Assembly: GCA_033239005.1 (NCBI GenBank) | Contig: BSQZ01000038.1 | Span: 5,687,501 to 5,751,500, forward strand | Origin: Lamellibrachia satsuma | Lineage: Eukaryota > Annelida > Polychaeta > Sabellida > Siboglinidae | Direction of reading: 5' to 3' | DNA length: 64,000 nucleotides | Shown: positions 15,478-28,998 of the stretch, piece by piece | How positions within the stretch are numbered: position 1 is the stretch's first letter | Layout: each line of letters starts with the position of its first letter | Position numbers and translations under genes: made by a program | Notes under the pieces: generated by a model | What the model was told of the DNA's origin: nothing | Database searches by the model: none | Seen by the model: the letters and a program-made list of their open reading frames with translations, nothing else

Positions 15478-15798
15478 CTAGTTGCGATGCAGGTTTCCTA
15501 CAGGCAGTAGATGAGTCATAATACACCGTATTTCGTACACTGGAGGCTGCGCACCCGGGGCTATGTTCGCGGCTACGAACTCGTGAAAGCGCCGTTTAGA
15601 ATCAACCCCAATGCATGCCTCTGGAACGTAGAGATGGAAAAGTAGCGGTTGCTCCAGTGAAATTTCGGGGGCCAACGGGAGATGGCGGGATACGTGAGCG
15701 AGGATCAACGAATCGTCACTTCCCCCGCAGTAGTCGATGATGTAAAGGAGACCGAGGGAGCACGTGACCGCCCAGCCGAAAGACATGGACGTGTACGC
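15478..15798 (-). pseudogene. Copy C exon 3, truncated NAT16-like pseudogene fragment
   Basis: Reads SFGWAVTCSLGLLYIIDY, LILAHVSRHLPLAPE, LLFHLYVPEACIGVDSKRR and FHEFVAANIAP, almost identical to the end of copy B exon 3. Homology stops abruptly at about 15798 (GACGTGTACG on the + strand), so the first half of exon 3 is missing. The C-terminus also differs (LHRN against a longer copy B end). With exon 2 absent nearby, this copy cannot make the enzyme. Confidence 0.8.
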
Positions 15799-16773
15799 AT
15801 TTAGGTGGCTGGAGGGCCCGTGGGGATGGTTCGTACATTAACAAAAATAAAATTTCCCCGGGGGTGAACATTTTATGAACGAACGTTTGACGTAGATTTC
15901 GTAACTCGGTACAATAACAGTCCATATTTACGAACAATTGTGTGCAACGCTATGTGTGTTTTCTGTCATTGTTCCTTGTTACATGATCTACGTCATACAT
16001 CCATATGAGTTCCTTGTTACGTGATCTACGTCATACATCCATATGAGTTCCTTGTTACGTGATCTACGTCATACATCCATATGAGTTCCTTGTTACCTGA
16101 TCTACGTCATCCATCCTAATGAGTTTCTTGTTACATGATCTACGTCATACAGTCATATGAGTTCCTTGTTACGTTATCTGCGTCATACATCCATATGAGT
16201 TCCTTGTTACGTGATCTACGTCATACATCCATATGAGTTTCTTGCTACGTGATCTACGTCATACATCCATATGAGTTCCTTGTTTCGTGATCTACGTCAT
16301 ACATCCATATGAGTTCCCTGTTACCTGATCTACGTCATCCATCCATATGAGTTTCTTGTTACGTGATCTACGTCATACATCCATATGAGTTTCTTGTTAC
16401 ATGATCTACGTCATACATCCATATGAGTTCCTTGTTTCGTGATCTACGTCATACATCCATATGAGTTCCTTGTTACCTGATCTACGTCATACATCCATAT
16501 GAGTTCTTTGTTTCGTGATCTACGTCATACATCCATATGAGTTCCTTGTTACCTGATCTACGTCATACATCCATATGAGTTTCTTGTCACTTGACCTACG
16601 TCATACAGCCATATGAGTTCCTTGTTACGTAATCTACGTCATACATCCATATGAGTTCCTTCGTATGGCAGGAACACTTCGTGAAAACGGCATCAAGTTG
16701 TGTCCATCGTTGCCATTGGCACTGCTCTGCCAAGACTTGACTGAGCAGTGCAAGCAGTCTTGCAATGGCTGCT
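15799..16773. repeat. Dispersed repeat with a 38-bp minisatellite core, replacing exon 2 of copy C
   Basis: Left part (15805-15970: GGATGGTTCGTACATTAA, TTCCCCGG, TGACGTAGATTTCGTAACTC) and right part (16665-16771, ending CTTGCAATGGCTGC) match 37.66-38.31 kb. Between them lie about 18 tandem 38-bp units (15971-16655; GTTCCTTGTTACGTGATCTA start) that are absent from the related intron sequence of copies A and B. Confidence 0.85.
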
Positions 16774-16897
16774 TTAAGTAGATTCTCGTCAGATAATCCA
16801 AGCCGTCGTAGATGTCCTTACTGATGCGGACACTTGCTTCATAGTCGTCAGCCGTCGCATGACCACAATTTCCAAGGATATTGCACTGCATTCGTTC
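16774..16897 (-). pseudogene. Copy C exon 1, broken NAT16-like pseudogene fragment
   Basis: Matches copies A/B exon 1 through SKDIYDGLDYLPS, but the 3' part including the donor site is gone (replaced at 16772). About 20 bp encoding VVVRRA is lost or scrambled, which breaks the frame. It belongs with 15478-15798. Confidence 0.8.
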
Positions 16898-17089
16898 CTG
16901 GAACATTCGAAATGGCAGTAAATCGCTACATATATGATTATTTTGAAGGTAACAATAATTTTGACAATTACTGCTACTAACATTGATACACACAATGTTT
17001 CTAGTTCACAATGTGCCTTGAGACTAGTTGTATACGGTGGTTTTGTTGGAGTAAGTGTGGGTCCCTGTTTCATATTATGATTGAAAATA

Positions 17090-17440
17090 TAAAATATAAT
17101 ATTAGCGCTGCTGTACAAGCGCTGATTCGCCCACTGGTCGTATGCAAGTATGAACAAGTTGAAAGATAAACCCGTCGTTTGCATTTAAAACGCCGAATGC
17201 ATCATATCCATTACGTTAGCAATTTTTTTACATCATTCTCGCCCGGTGTTTTATCTCGCTGCTGGCGTAGCCCTAGTGCATAACCGGAGCACTGCCTGAA
17301 AATATATAAGGGGTCGTCTAGAAATATGAGGGGGGGTCTTCTTAAAAAGATAAGGGGTCGTCTCGAAAAAATGAAGAGGGTAATTTCAAAATTGTAAGGA
17401 GTCGTCTAAAAAAACGAATAAACAGCGTACACGTATTTTA
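17090..17440. repeat. Unit-internal repeat block, unit C (first copy, 5' part lost)
   Basis: Corresponds to 3280-3600 of unit A (GCCGAATGCATCATATCC, GGGGTCGTCTA-type segment). The (TA)n-bearing first half of the block seen in A and B is missing here. No coding signal. Confidence 0.65.
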
Positions 17441-18165
17441 ATTGTATTTCTCACCATACGCTTAGCTGTAACACTAATTGTGAGTCTCACCATACTTCAA
17501 ATTGTACCCCTCACTATAACTCTCAAGATACCCTTAACTGTAATTCTCACCATACACCTAACTGTACCATTTCCTGTAATATTCAACATACCTTTAACTG
17601 TACGCTTAACTGTAATTCTCACCATACCCGTAAATGTAATAATCACCATACAAGTAACTGTACCTTTATCTGTAATTCTCACCATAGCTAGGACTGTACT
17701 CTTAACTGTGCTTCTCATCATACTCCTAATTGTATCCCTAACTGTAATTCTGACCATGCCTTTAACTGTAACTATTACCGTACACCCAGCTGTACCCATA
17801 AATGTAATTCTCATCATAACTTTAGCTGTACAATTAACTGTAAACCTCACCACCCTTAACTATAATTTTCACCATGCCCTTCACCGTACCCACCATTTCT
17901 CACCATACCCTTCATTGTAATTTTCACCATATCCTTAAGTTTACCCTTAAGTGTAATTCTCACCATACTGTACCTTTAACTCTAACTGTACCCCTGACTG
18001 TAATTATCACCATGCCTAGAAATGTACTCTTAACTGTATTTCTTACCGTACCGTTAACTGTAACCCTAACTGTAATTCTCACCATATTTCTAACTGTAAT
18101 TCTGACAATACCCTTAACTGTGCCCTTGCTTGTATTTCTCACCATGCACCGAACTGTTACAAAAG
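17440..18165. repeat. Degenerate 24-bp-type minisatellite, unit C
   Basis: Same array type as 3600-4755, uninterrupted here. It shows that the 3911-4365 LINE piece is a later insertion in unit A. Open frames of the MSLTILQIVPLTITL kind are products of the repeat. Confidence 0.85.
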
Positions 18166-18229
18166 TATGCTGGTCATCGAGCAGTGGTCATTTAATTAAC
18201 ACAGATGAAAGGTCATGGGTGGTCATCTA

Positions 18230-19591
<1,362 letters not shown>

Positions 19592-19599
19592 TTGTTAGT

Positions 19600-20558
19600 G
19601 TACAGTGAGGCGTAAGGTGAGAATTACAGTTAAGGGTATAATTAAGGGTATGCCGAAAATCACAGTTAGAGGTACAGTTAAGGGCATGGTAAAATTACAG
19701 TTAAGGGTATAATTAAGGGTATGCCGAAAATTACACGTAAATTACAGTTACGGGTTTGGTTGGTTTTGTTACCGTTAGCCACGTTGGTTGTTCTCGAGAG
19801 GATCAAATGGATAGAAAACAAAATAAATACCAGTATTTATGCACAAACCCGTCATTGATTCATACGTCAATCAAAGCGCTACGTGGCCATACGTTGTCGA
19901 CTTTGGTTCAACGTCATCACGTTACAGCTTGTTGTTAACTCGGCCCGTCGGACTCTGACCCGGCGACTGTGAGTGCTTCATTTTTTATCAGTAGACAGTT
20001 AGCACTTGCCTTGGAGTACCTTGTAGTGCGGTGATGTAGGTCACCCAGACGTAGAACAGGTGGTTCATTCATTATTATTAATAGGTTATTGTATGATGTT
20101 CATCTACTTATACGTACATAACTTTAATATTAGCATTTACTCATATACTATATTCATTCTCTTTATAATATATAATATTATTCATTATCATTTAGTTATA
20201 TATGACTTTAGACATGGACCCACTGTTGCTCCTATAAAAACTTACTCCGACTGTATAGTTGCATAACGTGCATAAATATTCGATAAATGTATTCATTCAC
20301 GTCATTACGTTTTCTGTCGTACACGTCCCTGTGGTTTGTTCCTCGGGTCAAGCGGTTATACAAGACGTAGCTCAACAGCCGTCCCAGGTTGAGACAGACT
20401 GCATTGGGCAGAGCGACTGGTGTGTGTAATGAGACCAGTGTGCTCGGTGTGCTAGTGAACAGTTGTAACGAAGGTCAGGGGGCACCTGAACTCATGATAC
20501 CTGAGCAGTCAATCGGGTGCCAGCTTCGGGAATGTGCAACAGACGGCGTAACTTGTTT
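19600..20558. repeat. Inverted blocks and conserved unit sequence, unit C
   Basis: 19615-19760 and 20040-20220 are inverted copies of the minisatellite and AT-rich block. The remainder matches 11470-12245 of unit A. Homology is broken at GTTT (20555-20558) by the LINE insertion and resumes at 25358. Confidence 0.75.
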
Positions 20559-20937
20559 ATAATGTTGTTTATTGTCTAAAATAATATAAATTCATATACG
20601 TACAATCAATCAGCCGATCAACTACTAAACACATTTACGACAATGGAAAAGAAGCAAATTGCTTATGTTTCCTTTTTCAATTATAAATTAAACATATTAT
20701 GCGCCACGATGTCTATTCTTTAAAAAAAAGAGAAAAAAAGTGTTCACAATTGATTCCTAATACAAGTATACCACATTTGTATAATCAATAACTTGTTTGT
20801 TATAAGATATGATAAAAAAGGTTACCACAAATAAGTCATTCACATATAATAATACATAGGACTATTATACTAAATTATACTGGTATATCACAATTGACTA
20901 CAGTAGTCTTGTTCGTAGGTTCCCCATATGTAGTGTT

Positions 20938-21743
20938 TCACTGTTTTTTTTTAATATAAGTAGACGTACAATCATCCAAGTGGTTCTTTTTAACAATAGT
21001 ATTCCATAATTTGGGACCAACATATGCCAGTGTATTTTGTCTGGTGTTGGTTTTACAGTATGGTATTTTATAAACTGTTTCTTGTCTCATGTTATAACTG
21101 TGTAAAGTAGTATGATGTGTAAGCATGTCATTAAATATATTTGGTAACATACCCTATTATGTTTATACATTAGCACGCAGCTTATATATTTGTTTAGTTG
21201 ATAAATGTTCATAATTTGATATGTCTTGAATAAAAACTGTGTGTGGTTTCTAAATCCAACATGACTAATTATTTGTATTATTCTTTTCTGCAATATATAA
21301 ATTTTAGATAAATATATTGTTGGGGCTCTTCCCCATACTACATTACAATAAGTAATATATGGGTAAATAAATGTATAATATAGGTTAACCAATGTCTTCT
21401 TGTTCAGTTTGCTCTTTACCTTTTTGATAATGCCTATGCTCTTAGAAATGTTATTACATATGTACTTTATATGGTTACTCCAGTTGATTTTATTATCTAT
21501 TATCACTCCCAAAAATTGCGTATGATTAACAGTGTCTATTCCTATTCCATCTATGTATATGTCATTATATCTGTTTCTTATACTGGGAGTACTGCTAAAG
21601 GTCATTGTACATGTTTTTATATTCAGTGAGAGTTTATTAGTTTTGAGCCAAAGTGATAGCTTTTTTATTTCAATATTTAAATCTTTTTCCAGTTTTTGCA
21701 AATCTTTCCCTTGGATAAAGATGTTAGTATCATCTGCATACAT
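20938..21743 (-). pseudogene. LINE reverse transcriptase, C-terminal part
   Basis: Begins at the catalytic box [10 protein letters not shown], followed by [32 protein letters not shown] and the thumb/tail region [22 protein letters not shown] frameshift near 21110 separates the last ~60 codons (21150-20938, which include AYVGPKLWNTI). It is cut off from the rest of RT by the (TA)n tract at 21782-21930. Confidence 0.85.
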
Positions 21744-21779
21744 AATGGGAAAGGTGATCTGAGAAACAGCACCTAAATC

Positions 21780-21934
<155 letters not shown>

Positions 21935-22012
21935 AATAGTAAGGGTCCTAATATTGACCCTTGTGGTACTCCACATGTTATATTTTTAAGAACAGAATTG
22001 ATTCCATTAAAT

Positions 22013-22474
22013 TTATGTTTGTTGTCTTCCATACAAATAACTTTGAAACCACTGGAGCGCTATTCCTCTGATTCCATAATGATAAAGTTTTCTTAATAGG
22101 ATATCATGGTTAACAGTATCAAATGCTTTAGCAAAATCTAAAAATAGTCCAATTACATGTTCTTTTTTGTCCATTGCACTGGTTATTTTGTCAATTAATA
22201 TTGTTAGAGCCATATACATTGAATATCCTTTTTTAAAACCAAACTGGGAGTTTGACAAAACATTGTGTTTAACTATATATTTATTTAATCTATTATATAT
22301 TAATCTTTCAACAATCTTTGAAAATACTGGTAATATAGAAATAGGTCTATAGTTTTTAATTAGTGTAGCATCACCTTTCTTAAAAATGGGCACTACATTA
22401 GCTATTTTTAGTTCATCTGGTACAAATCCTTTATCAAATGATAAATTTATAATGTGGCATAATGGCCCAATCAT
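22013..22474 (-). pseudogene. LINE reverse transcriptase, N-terminal part
   Basis: RT blocks: NVVPIFKKGDATLIKNYRPI, SILPVFSKIVERLIYNRL, NSQFGFKKGYSMYMALT and the first catalytic aspartate in LFLDFAKAFDTVNHDILL. A one-base shift at about 22020 leads into the next frame (22032-21781: NGINSVLKNITCGVPQGSIL). Part of the 20559-25357 element. Confidence 0.85.
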
Positions 22475-22686
22475 ACCAGAGTAAGTCTGTTTGATAATAT
22501 TTGGTTTTATGCCATCCCAGCCAATTTCTCTATAATTATCCTTATCTCATCTGTGGTTGCAGGTGATAAAAACATAGAGTTTTTATAAATTCCATCAAGA
22601 TAATCGTTAGGCTTTTCTGTGACGAATGGTATTTTATTAGCTAATTCTGATCCAACGGTCGTGAAATACTCATTAAATTTATCAGC

Positions 22687-22929
22687 TTATAATTGCTTGT
22701 TTTGTGTTAAGTTACCATTGATTAAGAACTCTTGACTACATGAAAATGCTGTCCTCTTGCTTATGATTTCCCTTATCACATGCCTAGCTTTTTTCAAGTT
22801 GCTCTTGTGCTTATCAAACTCCTTCTGATAGTGATAGTTTTCTGCTATATTAATAAGTTGCCTTAATTTGTTTTTGTATCTTTTATAATTAATTTCATTG
22901 AACACTGTTGGTTTTCTCAAGAAAAACAT
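22687..22929 (-). pseudogene. LINE linker fragment
   Basis: FFLRKPTVFNEINYKRYKNK and an R/K-rich continuation to ISKRTAFSC are the endonuclease-RT linker of the same element, displaced by a frameshift from both neighbours (23015 and 22474). Confidence 0.7.
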
Positions 22930-23014
22930 ATATAGTTTGTGTTTTGTTTTTATAGAATTCCTAAACCGTTTGGTGATCCATACTCTATGTTTCCCTTTTC
23001 TTACATTTTTTTAG

Positions 23015-24001
23015 CTAGGGGGATGATTTATCATATACCAGTGAAATTTTCTTTAAAAATGAAGTATAACTTTTTGGGGGATCTTCAGATGCATAAACAT
23101 CATTCCAACATATTGTATCTATCATACTTTTGAATGAGGCAATCGTTTGATCATTATATATTCTGGTCTCTATCGTTACATCATCTTTTATATCATTATT
23201 CAGCTTAGTTAGTAGAAATATTGGTAAGTGATCAGAAATGTCTGTATATAATATTCCATGCAGTTGAGTATATTCACCAAGTATATCATTACTGTATATA
23301 TTGTCTATTAATGTGGCTGTAGTTGGTGTTATTCTAGTGGGCTTAGTAATTTGAGGTATTAGTGAGTTTGAAAACATTGTATCTACATAGTCATGAGTTT
23401 CCATATGGTGATCATAGTTTAGTAAATTGATGTTAAAATCACCCATGATATAACACTGTTTATTTTCAATTTTTAGTGAATGTATAATTTTAACGATTTG
23501 TTCTGTAAAAGCATTAATATTTGTATTTGGTGGTCTGTAAACTACACCTACCAATATTTTCTTTTTCTGTTTCTTGAACTGAGACTTGACTTCAACAAAA
23601 AGACATTCTATGTGTTCAGTCATAATATTAATTTCTGGCCTTTCTACGTAATCATATGATCCGTGTATATACATAGATACTCCTCCTCCTTTTCTGGAAG
23701 GTCTCATAAGATGAATACTTCTGTATTCTGGTAATTCGTAAATATCTGAGGTTTCGTTGTTTAACCAAGTTTCACTTAACGCAATTATCGAAAATTGTAG
23801 ATCTATCAATGTTAGGTAGTTGTTCAGCTTGTCAATATTTTTCAGTGTACTTCTAATATTCAGATGCATTAAGGAAAGTCCTCTAGTATAGTTGTCATTG
23901 TATTTTATGATTTCATTGATATCATTCTCAAGGTAGTATTTGGTAGTAAGTGCAGTGTTGCTTGTTGCAAGGAGATTGCAATCAGGATCTAAATCTCCCA
24001 T
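23015..24001 (-). pseudogene. LINE APE-type endonuclease
   Basis: A long intact frame of about 328 codons: LMHLNIRSTLKNIDKLNNYL, IIALSETWLN, RKGGGVSMYI, VGVVYRPPNTN, the catalytic CYIMGDFNINLLNYD, and YTDISDHLPIFL at the end of the domain. All expected catalytic positions are visible. It ends at DKSSP, where a frameshift separates it from the linker. Confidence 0.85.
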
Positions 24002-24392
24002 GTTAAGGTTACTGTTTTCATAGTCAAACTCATCATCTGGAGATGATGCAATTCTAGTTAAGTAACTCGTTTCAGTTATTATTAACTATATATATATTTA
24101 TACTCCTGTGGTAAACGTAATGATTTTCAAACATATTAACAGCATACATTGTTGTGTGGCTACTCGCATATAGTACTAATATTAATTCATTAGTAAGATG
24201 TAACGTGATTAAAAAAAATATAATAATAACATAATTGCATAGGGTACAAGTCAATGGGTCTGGCAGAAACAGATGATTTCTAGCCTATTCAATGTATAGC
24301 ATCAGAATGTAGATGTAGATCTACTGTACACGACAAATGTCAACATTTTCTAGCGATGATTTGATTTTCAACGACGCTATACACAGTAGTGT

Positions 24393-25025
24393 CTAGAAGT
24401 TATTCAGTTCGTCTTCGCTGTTGATGTTACCAAGTTTCCCTTGTAGATCTTTGATCATGATCCATCCGTCATACGACCAACAGTCTTGGATTTTGTGTAG
24501 TCTTTTCAACGCTCGTACCATGGATCTTGTTTTGGTAAAATCCTCGGTAATATACATTTCTTTCCTTTGATGTTTGTTGTTTTCGATATAAGCTTTGAAC
24601 TGGATGATGATTTGTCGCGCATGGTTCTTGTTTGTCAACGAGCGGCCCTATGCGGTGTAGTCTAGCGTGATGTGATCTTGGAGATTCATATCTCCAATCA
24701 AGTTTGTTGTGATCTTTTCAAGACGTTCTCCATTTTTGTTTTCTTCCAACCCAGTTACTCTAATTGAAGTTCTGCGGCTATACTGCTCCAGGTTATCCAC
24801 TTGGGCCTCTAGTTGTGTGACAGTTTGCTCAAGTTACTTGATCTTTGTTTCTTTATTTGTCAATGTCTTTTCCAGTCTGTTCAGTCGTGCGGCGATTTTA
24901 TCAGTCACAATGGCAGCAATTCGTTCCGCTAGATGGGCAACAACATTGTCGTCTTTCATTGCTTCCTTGATCTGATGTAATAGATCGTCACCACTAGTGG
25001 CCGAGGTCGTTCTCGGTTTGCCCAT
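24393..25025 (-). pseudogene. LINE ORF1 remnant (coiled-coil nucleic-acid-binding protein)
   Basis: Start MGKPRTTSATSGDDLLHQI is followed by a coiled-coil region (LAERIAAIVTDKIAARLNRL). After a stop at about 24834 the same reading continues with the usual ORF1 core (EQYSRRTSI) and, after another stop near 24640, HARQIIIQFKAYIENNKHQR and ITEDFTKTRSMVRALKRL. This is the RNA-binding ORF1p of L1-like/Rex-like elements, broken by at least two stops. Confidence 0.7.
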
Positions 25026-25357
25026 TGCATAGGTGACCAGTGTCGATAGACGTAAACAGAAACACTTCTGGGGGGGAGCAGTACACGGTCCAGTGCAGAT
25101 TTGTAATTCAACAATGCACCTAGTGGGCGATACTAGGTTAAGTTAGGCAAACGTAGAGACTTTCTTCCATATATACCTGTCAATATCCACACTCTCCTCT
25201 CCAAGACCCCTGCTTCTTCATACTCTAGGTCATCGCCGTCCACATATGCTTCAAATCCAGAGACCCATCGGCGCCATCGCCCTACCAAGCATTACATTGG
25301 TGGCATTTAGGCAGTATTAGTAAAGACGACCAATACAAAGTGACACATGCGCAGAAA

Positions 25358-25798
25358 GTTTGCATGAGAACAGAAGATGTGGTGGTCTTCAGTAGTGGTG
25401 GAGCCGCCTGGTATGTTCTTGTAGCCATATTTAGAGATTTCCATTGTATGCGTTCGTGGTTAAAATCTCCCAGTATTATTCATTACCTTTACTCACTTCT
25501 TTTATAGCGTGTTGTATAATGATGTTGTTATGCTCTTCAGTTAGGTTTTGACTGCGGTAAAATAATCCAATAATTAATGTTGAATTTCCTGTAACTATAT
25601 TACAACAACCAACTTCATCGCAATCTCCTTCCCTTTCTAATTTCGTTTAGTGAGCACGAATGGATTCTTTCACATATAAAATAACTTCCCTCCGCATCTT
25701 CCTATTCAAACTAAACATTAAACAGCATCTGATATGTTATTGTTGGCCCATGATTCGTTATACCTATTAGGTGAGAATAATTGTCTTCTACCATAATG
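25358..25798. other. Unit C sequence between two LINE insertions
   Basis: Collinear with 12246-12686 of unit A (GCATGAGAACAGAAGATGTG through CTTCTACCATAATG). No coding signal. Confidence 0.75.
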
Positions 25799-25997
25799 GC
25801 AATGTGAGGGAGAAAGCTGGTAAGAAGAAGAAAGATGACAGAAGGCAGAGAATGGAAGAAAAGAGAGGTAAGTGGGTGAGTGGAGAGGGATTGCCAGGTG
25901 GTAAGATAGTAAAGGTTGATGATATGAGAAAAAGGGGGCATACTAGTAGTGTGCTGATGTAGTATCACAGGGGAAAGCGAGGAAAGCCCGGGTATTT

Positions 25998-26645
25998 ATG
26001 GGGGACTCCATCATTAGGAAATTGGATAAAATTGTAAATAGAGGAGATGACATAACAGTATGCCTACCAGGGGCAAAAGTAGAGGATATAGCAGAGAAGG
26101 CAGGACAGGTCATGGGTGGTGGCACAGGAGGTGCTGTTGTCGTGCATGTGAGAACGAACAATGCAGATAAGGAGGGAACGTCAGCCATCATTGGTAAGTA
26201 CAGGAGGTTGATCAAGACACTTAAAGAGGCACGAGTTGTGCAGATCGTATTGTCGGGGATATTACCAATAATGGGAGGCAGGGGTGAGGAATATAGAAAC
26301 TGTAGAAGGATGGCGATCAACACACAGGTACAGAAGGTATGTATGGAGGAGGGAATAGGCTTCGTAGACATGTGGTTACACTTTGTGGGAAGAGGTGACT
26401 TTTTCATGAGAGATGGACTTCTTCTGACAGGGAAGGGCGTTGCAGTTCTTGCGTGTGAGTTTGTCAGAGGGCACAGGTACCATAGATTATTTAAACTAGA
26501 TGCGCAGGGGGAACTGACAGAGAAAACTCAAAGGAGTACTACTACAAATACACATCCAAAGAAATGTTCTCCAATAATTTCAGACAATGAACTTAAATGT
26601 GTATGCTTAAATGCCAGGAGCATAGTAAATAAAAAAGTGAGTTAG
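25998..26645 (+). pseudogene. CR1-like ORF1 with SGNH-hydrolase (esterase) domain
   Basis: Contains the nucleophile block FMGDSIIRKLD, the Asn block VVVHVRTNNADKEG, and the C-terminal block RDGLLLTGKGVAVLA. CR1 ORF1 proteins often carry such an esterase domain. In SGNH enzymes the last block is D-x-x-H; here the His position is Leu (DGLL), and G of the G-x-N block is R. It is therefore probably not catalytic. The frame is preceded by a basic segment in the same frame from about 25800, after a stop at 25960. Confidence 0.75.
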
Positions 26646-27465
26646 ACATTATGGTAGCAGATATTGATCCTCATGTAATAGGCATCATAGAATCATGGGC
26701 AAATGAAGATATAGTAGATGCTGAGTTAGCACTGACAGGCTATGTAATGTTTAGGAAGGATAGACGAGAAAGAAGGAGAGGTGGAGTATTTTTTATATTA
26801 AAGAATCTATCCAAGCATATCAAATTACACTGAAAAGTGAAGCAGATAGTGTGGAAGCAATTTGGTGTAACATAGTTACCAGGAAGTCAACATTAACAAT
26901 AGGAGTAGTTTATCGTAGTCCTAACATAGGACAAGAGGAAGATGTAAAATTGCAAAAGGCGATAAGGGAGGTGAGCAAGGGAGAATGTGTTATAATGGAT
27001 GCTTTTAACCATGGCCATATACAATGGGAATCATTAGAGAGTGCTGGAGGTGACGACCATCAGTTTCTACTTCTAACACAGGATTGTTTCCTTACTCAAC
27101 ATGTCTTGGAACCAACCAAAGGTAGGAATGTGTTAGATTTAATTTTGTCTTCTCAAAATGAATTAGTTGACAATGTTAAAGCACACGAACAATTGGGTTC
27201 AAGTGACCATAACCAAATCCATTTTAATATAAAAGTAAAAACAGGGAATACATATAAAAAACAATGGAGGAGGAACTTCAACAAAGGCAAATATAAAGTG
27301 ATGAGAACATATCTAGCAAATATAGATTGGAATAACTTGCTGAAGAACAAGACAGCAACGGAATGCTGGACTTGTTTAAAATATGAGATTGAGGGCATTA
27401 TTGAGAAATTTATTCCATTAAGAAAACAAGGGAAAAGATCCAGGAAAAAACACCTGTCAAAATAA
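26590..27465 (+). pseudogene. CR1-like APE-type endonuclease (frameshifted)
   Basis: Starts at LKCVCLNARSIVNKK, continues at 26651 (DIDPHVIGIIESWANED, RRERRRGGVFFIL) and, after a shift near 26840, at 26851 (TIGVVYRSPN, VIMDAFNHGHIQWESL, LGSSDHNQIHF). The catalytic GDFN is changed to DAFN, so the active-site aspartate is displaced. Two stops break the frame. Confidence 0.8.
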
Positions 27466-27492
27466 GCTATTAGAAAAATTGCTCACAAACAG

Positions 27493-28998
27493 ATGTTGTG
27501 GAGTGTCCATAAACACACTGGAAATGTAGAAGACTACACAAACTACAAAGAGGCACTTAACCTAGCTACAACTGAAATTAGAAAATCTAAAAGAACCTTT
27601 GAAAAAAAATTGGCAGGTAATATAAAAAATGACAGCAAGAGTTTCTATGCTTATGTAAGGAGTAAACAGAAAGTTCGAGATAAGGTCGGACCACTGGAAA
27701 ACAAAAGTGAAAACATAATTTCAGATGAGTTCCAAATGGCAGAGGTCCTGAATGAATATTTCAGCTCAGTTTTTACCACAGAAGATATCAGCTCACTTCC
27801 AGTTCCATTGACTAAATTTGAGGGCAATAAATCAGAACATTTAGGGCAGTTATTTGTAACTCCTGAAATGATAGCAAAGAAAATTAAGAAGATGAAAGAC
27901 AATAAATCACCTGGAGTTGATGGGATACCACCAAAACTGCTAAAGGAAATTGTTGATCACATTAGTACACCACTTGCAAACTTATTTAACTTGTCACTAG
28001 AAGAAGGAATAGTTCCTTCAGAATGGAAAGAAGCAAACATTACGCCGCTATTTAAGAAGGGATCGAGGAAGAAGCCAGAAAATTACAGACCAGTGAGTTT
28101 AACATCAGTTGTATGTAAATTACTTGAAACATTAATTAGAGACCACATGGTGGAATTCCTCATAAAACATAAATTAATAAATACATCTCAACATGGATTC
28201 CTAAAAGCAAGGTCATGTCTAACCAATCTCTTATGTTTGTTAGAGGAAATTACAAAGTGGGTAGATGACGGGTCACCAGTGGATGTTGTCTACTTAGATT
28301 TTCAGAAAGCTTTCGATAAAGTGCCACATCAAAGATTGATACTTATACTAAAAGCCCATGGTATAGGCAATGATGTAATCAACTGGATAGAAAAGTGGCT
28401 TAAACACAGAAGACAGAAAGTAATAGTAGATGGTAAGATTTCAAACTGGAAATCTGTTTTGAGTGGGGTACCACAGGGATCAGTGTTAGGCCCTATACTG
28501 TTTTTAATGTATATAAATGATTTGGAGGATGACATATCTAGCAAAGTACTCAAATTTGCAGATGACACAAAAGTATTCAGAAAGGTTACTAATGATACAG
28601 ATAAACAAAGTTTACAGGATGATCTAGACAAATTAGTTAAATGGTCAGAAAAATGGCAAATGTTATTTAATTTTGGGAAATGTAAATGTATACACATAGG
28701 ACATGGAAATATGGACGAGGAATATAAAATGGGGGATGCTGTACTAGGTAGAACCACACAAGAAAAAGATTTAGGAGTAACATTTAATGCTGACATGAAA
28801 GTTTCAGAGCAATGTGGGATTGCTGCTTCGAAAGGAAATCAAATTCTAGGGCTGATTAGGAGAAATGTCACGTATAAGGAGAAACATCTAATTGTACCCT
28901 TGTACAAAGCAATAGTTAGACCACATTTGGAATATTGTATTCAAGCATGGAGGCCATATCGTAAAAAAGACATAGATAAGCTAAAAAGAATACAATGA
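27493..28998 (+). CDS. CR1-like reverse transcriptase (501 codons, open)
   Basis: Long open RT frame: a linker (KAFYAYVRSKQK-like), NKSPGVDGIPPKLLKEIV, NYRPVSLTSVVCKLLETLI, TSQHGFLKARSCLTNLL, the first catalytic D in VYLDFQKAFDKVPHQRLI, SGVPQGSVLGPILFLMYIND, and the FADDTK box. The end at KLKRIQ is a premature stop; the same frame continues at 29011-29220 with LRDLSYESRLLQCGLTTLET. It copies element RNA by target-primed reverse transcription. The insertion looks fairly recent but is inactive, since the endonuclease is broken. Confidence 0.85.
   Translation: MLWSVHKHTGNVEDYTNYKEALNLATTEIRKSKRTFEKKLAGNIKNDSKSFYAYVRSKQKVRDKVGPLENKSENIISDEFQMAEVLNEYFSSVFTTEDISSLPVPLTKFEGNKSEHLGQLFVTPEMIAKKIKKMKDNKSPGVDGIPPKLLKEIVDHISTPLANLFNLSLEEGIVPSEWKEANITPLFKKGSRKKPENYRPVSLTSVVCKLLETLIRDHMVEFLIKHKLINTSQHGFLKARSCLTNLLCLLEEITKWVDDGSPVDVVYLDFQKAFDKVPHQRLILILKAHGIGNDVINWIEKWLKHRRQKVIVDGKISNWKSVLSGVPQGSVLGPILFLMYINDLEDDISSKVLKFADDTKVFRKVTNDTDKQSLQDDLDKLVKWSEKWQMLFNFGKCKCIHIGHGNMDEEYKMGDAVLGRTTQEKDLGVTFNADMKVSEQCGIAASKGNQILGLIRRNVTYKEKHLIVPLYKAIVRPHLEYCIQAWRPYRKKDIDKLKRIQ

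Noticed and set aside
15971..16655. CRISPR-like array of about 18 direct repeats of 38 bp
   Set aside because: Units are contiguous without unique spacers, and the host is a eukaryote; it is a minisatellite. The same holds for 13045-13520 and 42690-45360.
24709..24975. Ser-rich membrane-like frame on the + strand
   Set aside because: Antisense shadow of the LINE ORF1 coiled coil.
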